From Euperipatoides rowelli (Eukaryota; Onychophora; Udeonychophora; Euonychophora; Peripatopsidae), in assembly GCA_003024985.2 (NCBI GenBank), contig PXIH01S0002798.1: a DNA stretch of 11,672 nt. One strand, 5' to 3'. Shown piece by piece: positions 8,199 through 11,672 of this stretch. The translations under genes and the position numbers were made by a program. Under the pieces are notes generated by a model. It worked only from the letters and a program-made list of their open reading frames with translations. It did no database searches and was not told the origin of the DNA. The number at the start of each line of letters is the position of its first letter. The first letter of the stretch is position 1.

Positions 8199-8228
8199 GT
8201 AATATGCAATGTTTTAGTTGCATATTAC
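8199..8228. repeat. Perfect 11 bp hairpin stem
   Basis: GTAATATGCAA (8199-8209) and TTGCATATTAC (8218-8228) pair perfectly around the loop TGTTTTAG. It lies about 80 nt past the last recognisable reverse-transcriptase codons, on the side where the 3' end of the LINE would be. Some LINEs use a 3' stem-loop for template recognition, but no sequence here shows that this is one. Confidence 0.5.
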
Positions 8229-8311
8229 CTTGATGTTTTAGGCTATATCGTAACGTCTATCAATGACTTAGACTACCAGCATTAGATGTTATGTATTACA
8301 GCTCTTTTATA

Positions 8312-9067
8312 GTTCATTTGCCATTATATTTGAAGACCTCCTGCTGTCACACGAGATAATTATATTGGTATCGTCCGCATATGAGATAATCTGTCCCTGC
8401 TAATACAGTTAGCCAAATCATTTATGTAAATTAAGAATAAAATTGGCCCAAGAATGCTTCATTGCGGTACACCTATATATCTATATTCATCATATCAGAC
8501 CTGTAATCTTCCACAATGTTAGTAATTTCATTTTTATGTATGACCTGTCACTTGCTTTCTTTCTCCCAACTTATGAGCAAAACCAATCATTTACAGTTCC
8601 ACGTAACATTTTACTAGTTTACCTAGTAAAATCTTGTCATCTACCAAGTCAAAAGTTTTAGATAGGTCCATGAAGATACCAAACGTACTATCCCTATTTT
8701 CAATAGCCTCTAGTAAATTTCTAGTGAAGCCAGCAATGGCTGAATCTGTGTTTTTGCCCTTTCTAAAGCCATGCTGAGACTCATTTAAAATGCTATATTT
8801 ATTTAGAAAATTCACCATTCTGTCTTACATAATATATTCAAAAAATTTTGAAAACACCGATAATAATGCTATTGGTCTAATTCTGTATATTCCTTGAATC
8901 TCCATTTTTAAAAATAGGTCTTACCTTGGTAACCTTTAGAATCTTATGTAAGATGCCAGACTCAAAAGAGGCATTTATTATATCAACCAGAGGTTTTTCT
9001 ATATAGTAAAAACATTATTTTATAATCGCGACTCTATTTGAACCAGTTGATTTTTTGTTTTTAATCC
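8312..9067 (-). pseudogene. LINE reverse transcriptase, fingers and palm, broken
   Basis: In order: IKNKKSTGSN (9067-9030), PLVDIINASFESGIL and VRPIFKNGD (about 8985-8900), RPIALLSVFSKFFEYIM then a TAA at 8827-8825, QHGFRKGKNTDSAIA and motif A FMDLSKTFD (catalytic Asp codon about 8668-8666) within the open piece 8818-8591, a broken DWFCS and RKQVT segment, motif B GVPQ (8473-8462) followed by TGA where Gly is expected and then SILGPILFLIYINDLA (8458-8411), and motif C YADD (8381-8370). The palm Asp residues are still encoded, but at least four frameshifts and three stops separate them. Recognisable sequence ends about 8312, so motifs D and E and the thumb are missing. Confidence 0.9.
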
Positions 9068-9729
9068 CATAAATAACACATTACTTCAGATGTAGGCAGT
9101 AACATCATTGAGTGTTCAATTCTATCTATACTCTTGTCAAATTTATTATCCCCAACAATATTTCCCTGTAATAACAATGCAATCTTTGAAAAGTAATCAT
9201 TTATAAAGTTAGCCAAAACATTTGGATCTTTTATAATTCCTTCTTCATGAGTTATAATTTTTCCTTTTATTATTTCCAATTTCATTCTTGACTATTTTCC
9301 AGATCTCTTTGCTTTTATTATTTGATTTAAAAATTANATTGTCATGATAAGCCTTTTTGGCTTCATATAAAACTTTGTTATACATTTTTTTATATTTATT
9401 GAAATATTCATTAAAATTTTTACTATTGTTTGATTTTTTTTCCTTATGTAATCTTTTAAAATTTATGCTAGAGGTTTTTATACCTAAGGTAATCCATGGT
9501 TTTAAAGATTATTATTTGAAACTTTTAATTTCAGTGGAAAATTACTTTCATATCTATTTTTAAGAATCCCTATGAAACTATTGTATTTCTCATCTACAGA
9601 ATTTTTACATATTACATCCTCCCAGGATTCCTTTGCCATCTTCTCTTGAAACCTCTCAATGCTACAATTATTAATTTGCCTTTTATAGTATTTAACTTCT
9701 TGCTGTTTTAAAACAAGTTTTATTTTCAA
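9061..9729 (-). pseudogene. LINE connector between endonuclease and reverse transcriptase
   Basis: The open piece 9729-9502 contains KYYKRQINN, SWEDVICKN and KYNSFIGILKNRYESNFPLK, the usual Trp/Tyr/FP landmarks ahead of K-PWIT-x-GIK. PWIT is at 9500-9489, one frame over because of a 4 bp loss. The frame then runs through SSINFKRLHKEKKSNNSK, NEYFNKYKKMYNKVLYEAKK and a KEIWKIVKNEIG segment to about 9280. The piece 9285-9061 has the NVLANFINDYFSKIA landmark (usually 'IANxFNxYFSxIG'). The region links the nuclease to the polymerase. The n at 9337 falls in it. Confidence 0.75.
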
Positions 9730-10089
9730 TAATTGACCATAATGGTCNTTTTTACTATTGTTTATTTTTTTTCCTGATGTAGCCTAATCTTTTAAAATTT
9801 ATGTTAGAGGTTTTTATACCTAATCCATGGTTTTGAAGATTGATTATTATTTGACACTTATAATTTAAGTGAAAAAGTACTTTCATATCTATTGTTAAGA
9901 ATCCCTATAAAACAATAATGTATTTATTATCTACAGAATTTTTACATAATAGCCTACATCCTCCCAGGATTCCTTTGCCATCTTCTCTTAAAACCTCTCA
10001 ATGCTACAATTATTAATTTGCCTTTTATAGTATTTTACTACTTGCTGTTCTAAAACAAGTTTTATTTTCAATAATTGACCATAATGGTC
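9417..10089 (-). repeat. Tandem duplication of ~335 bp within the LINE
   Basis: Copy A is 9417-9747 and copy B is 9749-10089. Both run from TTTTTACTATTG to CCATAATGGTC on the plus strand. The single ambiguous base n (9748) sits exactly at the junction. Copy A keeps most of the connector reading frame. Copy B carries two 5 bp GCCTA insertions (9780-9786, 9950-9956) and a 5 bp loss in the PWIT codons. Copy A has lost 4 bp just before PWIT. The indels account for the 10 bp length difference. Copy B is continuous with the endonuclease and copy A with the reverse transcriptase side. Confidence 0.9.
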
Positions 10090-10656
10090 CAATATTCCTA
10101 AGTTTAACTTTGTTACTTCACACTTGGTCTCTTTTTTATTTATTATATGATCTATTATTGAAGAAGCTCCAGTATTCCAATAAAATCACGTTTCATTTTA
10201 TTTTCCTGCCTTGTATCTATATTTAAATCACAAATAAAAACTGTTAATTTCATCTTGTATAATTTGTCAAGTGCATTTCAAATTTTTCAAAAAATATATC
10301 TCCATTTTCTTATTGGGGCCCTGTAAAGACACAGAATGATAATCTTTTTATCAACTTCAGGACTTATTGTTTCTATGCCTGTTATTTCGAAATATTTTTC
10401 TACATTCAAAATTGAAAAATTAACTAACCTTCTAAAGGCCATGTTTTCCTTTATAAAAATACACAGACCTCCATTTTTGAAAGTTTTTCTGCAAAAAACA
10501 AAACAAAACCCGAAATTGAAATATCTATTTCCTCCTCAGTGCACCAATAGGCCTATTCACTGGAACACAAGAAAGAAACATTTGAAATGTATTCCTCCAT
10601 CTCTACTTCTAGTCTCAAGATTTTTATTTTTCAAACTGTATATTTTGATGAATTAG
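10070..10656 (-). pseudogene. AP-type endonuclease domain of the LINE, broken
   Basis: Motifs appear in the order of an exonuclease-endonuclease-phosphatase fold: LIHQNIQ then SLKNK (10656-10623, a 2 nt gap between them), SE-YW (10561-10544, split by TAGGCCTA), EEEIDISISGF, GGLCIFIKENMAF (10475-10434), a YFEITGIET strand, IIILCLYRAP (about 10340-10315), CDLNID in place of GDFNID (10232-10215), SSIIDHIIN (about 10165-10135) and GILDHYGQLL in place of the SDH motif (D-H codons at 10089-10084). The domain would nick target DNA to prime reverse transcription. Breaks include an in-frame TAG at 10553-10555 created by the insertion and frameshifts after YRAP and before SSIIDH. Confidence 0.85.
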
Positions 10657-10668
10657 CCACGTACAGTA

Positions 10669-11028
10669 TATTCTCTATTTTTACATTCCTTATCATTCAA
10701 AATAGTATTTTTTATCATTTGTTCCCGGATCCCTTTCATGGAAACACTACTAAGTTCCCTGACCTCAGTAATTTTAGATTTTAAGTCAGTTAAGTTATCC
10801 TTAACCGTACCATCATCACTTTATGTCCTTATTAACTATATTATGTTTAGATATCATGACTAAAACATCTGAAACATTTATATTATCTGCACACGCTACT
10901 TCATTTGTATTATTAGTCTCATTGGCCTCTAATTCATATTCATTTCTATAATTGGATTTATTTTCATTTTCTTTCACCTTACTATTTTTTTTTTTCATCA
11001 TGATCCCATTTATGAGAAAGCAGTCCAT
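10669..11028 (-). pseudogene. LINE linker between esterase and endonuclease
   Basis: After the A10 frameshift an open frame (11028 to 10816) is rich in Lys, Glu and Asn and ends with VLVMISKHNIVNKDIK and a TGA. One base later it reopens as DNLTDLKSKITEVRELSSVS, continues through KGIREQMIKN and ends ENREY-like at about 10672. The second half has heptad-like spacing of Leu, Ile and Val and could be a coiled coil. No zinc knuckle or PHD finger was seen. The near-continuous translation suggests esterase and endonuclease may once have been on one chain or in tightly adjacent ORFs. Confidence 0.45.
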
Positions 11029-11410
11029 TTCTAACTATTATTTCACCATGATTTATATTTCCATGATCATTACAGTCGGTCAGGATTTGGGATCTATTTA
11101 CATTTCTTTCCATTTTATATTGACCTTCATAATCGTATCTATAGGCGATCGTTGCCATAATAATTTTAACTTTACATAGTTTAAGATGTTGATTGCTGCC
11201 TAAACTATCGTATATAATATCGTTTGATCCAGCCATACAATTATAGCATCACCCTCATTCATCGTTTTTATACATGCCTCAATTTCTTTATCACCGATAA
11301 TATACCAGCACCAGGATAAAATACTTCCAGAAATCTCCAACTCTTTCCTTTTTATGCCAAACACAGTTTATTCCGTGGCTATCAGCTAGTATCACAACTT
11401 TATATTTTCC
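10982..11410 (-). pseudogene. SGNH-hydrolase (esterase) domain of the LINE, broken
   Basis: Block I is VVILADSHG, with the would-be catalytic Ser in DSHG at 11372-11383. A PGAG-like segment follows in another frame. Block III is AGSNDI (GSND at 11219-11230), followed by a strand-like CKVKIIMATIAYRYD, close to the usual 'PYRYD' step. Near 11000-11020 the expected GLHL block is degenerate (NGLLSHKW-D-H-D). At least two frameshifts separate blocks I and III, and another sits in the A10 tract at 10982-10992. Esterase domains of this type occur in ORF1 proteins of CR1/L2-type LINEs, where they are thought to act in lipid or membrane contacts or in RNP assembly. The role here is inferred. Confidence 0.6.
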
Positions 11411-11440
11411 TTCATTTATGTTTACCTAAAGTTTGGTTTG

Positions 11441-11658
11441 ATCACATATTCGATTTCTTCAATTCATTTCCATTTCCCATCCATTAATTTTTTCCTGTAT
11501 ATCAATAGAATGTTTTTTTCCGATACCGGTATTCAATATCTTCTCTATTTTTTTTGCAATATTTGGACCAGGGGTATATATTCATTTAAACTGAAAATCT
11601 TCCCGAGTTTCTGTGAGATTCTTCCCAGTACTCGATTACCGAGAGTGGCAGCATTCAC
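11441..11658 (-). pseudogene. LINE N-terminal fragment, unassigned helical region
   Basis: An open piece from 11658 down to a TAG near 11546 (about 37 codons: AATLGNRVLGRISQKLGK and on) continues after a shift with IEKILNTGIGKKHSIDIQEK. The composition is amphipathic and Lys-rich. It lies directly upstream of the SGNH domain in the element's direction. I do not recognise a family. It may be part of an ORF1-type protein or of a long polyprotein. Confidence 0.4.
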
Positions 11659-11672
11659 TTATTTTAAACAAT

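Larger units (their letters stand above)
77..10668. repeat. Dispersed TA-NNN-TA micro-repeats (TAGCCTA, TAGGCTA, TAGGCCTA, TACTGTA, TACAGTA)
   Basis: TAGCCTA/TAGGCTA start at 77, 298, 350, 1026, 3068 (in the coding region), 3606, 4513, 5962, 7623, 8239, 9780 and 9950. TAGGCCTA starts at 379, 3616, 6512 and 10548. TACTGTA/TACAGTA start at 405, 1011, 1152, 2507 (coding), 3356, 3510, 4518, 4954, 5751, 5948, 6169, 6518, 7563, 7686 and 10662. At 4513-4524 and 6512-6524 the two kinds share a TA. Counts are by eye on both strands. Confidence 0.8.
8290..11672 (-). mobile_element. Decayed LINE (CR1/Jockey-like), truncated at both visible ends
   Basis: Read right to left, the segment encodes in order an N-terminal helical piece, an SGNH-hydrolase domain, a linker, an apurinic-type endonuclease, a connector and a reverse transcriptase. 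This is the order of a non-LTR retrotransposon. Every domain is broken by stops and frameshifts, so it is inactive. The 5' part runs off the window at 11672. The 3' side fades soon after the YADD motif, so the thumb, C-terminus and 3' tail are missing or unrecognisable; the boundary near 8290 is approximate. The SEYW, YRAP and PWIT-x-GIK motifs and the RT motifs point to the CR1/Jockey group, but the clade is inferred. Two ambiguous bases (9337, 9748) lie inside it. Confidence 0.88.

Noticed and set aside
9481-9830. TAAGGTA (copy A) versus TA (copy B) as a further micro-insertion
   Set aside because: Copy A has the coding state (PWIT-x-GIK) here, so copy B has a 5 bp deletion, probably by slippage between TTA repeats. 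It is not counted as an insertion.
10336-11179. Plus-strand frames at 10336-10656, 10587-10784 and 10952-11179
   Set aside because: Shadows of the minus-strand LINE coding sequence, whose conserved motifs are on the other strand.

Overview
This is animal genomic DNA, very AT-rich, with one intact-looking gene and a thick layer of transposon debris. The long intronless exon of C2H2 zinc fingers of the 'LCDYKA' type, the hAT-type element ends and a decayed LINE with an esterase-like domain suggest an invertebrate, probably an arthropod. The sequence alone does not fix the species. There are no bacterial-type operons, rRNAs, tRNAs or CRISPR arrays.

Layout. 1-1193: AT-rich intergenic or intronic DNA with a spaced direct repeat and a probable 216 bp MITE (486-701). 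1191-1673: possible 5' leader of the zinc-finger gene (weak splice signals, a small uORF). 1674-3293: a 539-codon C2H2 zinc-finger gene with 16 complete fingers, followed 52 nt later by AATAAA. 3430-4825: a 1.4 kb non-autonomous hAT-like element with terminal inverted repeats and an 8 bp target duplication; a ~30 bp minisatellite lies inside it, and that array is split by a second 244 bp hAT-like MITE with its own target duplication. 4834-8140: mostly featureless AT-rich DNA with an ~80 bp tandem repeat and two orphan hAT-like ends. About 8290-11672, minus strand: a decayed LINE of the CR1/Jockey kind, running off the right edge. Read in its own direction it holds a helical N-terminal piece, an SGNH-hydrolase (esterase) domain, a linker, an AP-type endonuclease, a connector that is tandemly duplicated, and a reverse transcriptase with recognisable catalytic motifs.

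The most interesting signal is not a gene. The heptamer TAGCCTA/TAGGCTA and the octamer TAGGCCTA occur 16 times, where a rough estimate predicts about one. In four places an unfilled version is visible, either in a sister copy or as the interrupted reading frame of the LINE, and in each case the change is TA to TA-GCC-TA or TA-GGCC-TA. A second heptamer of the same form, TACTGTA/TACAGTA, occurs 15 times and is chained to the first through a shared TA at two sites. This is what repeated cut-and-paste excision of TA-targeting (Tc1/mariner-like) transposons would leave, and the window may be peppered with such scars.

The only feature likely to make a working protein is the zinc-finger gene, probably a nuclear DNA-binding protein. 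Its finger array shows a six-finger block duplication and an eroding C-terminal end.
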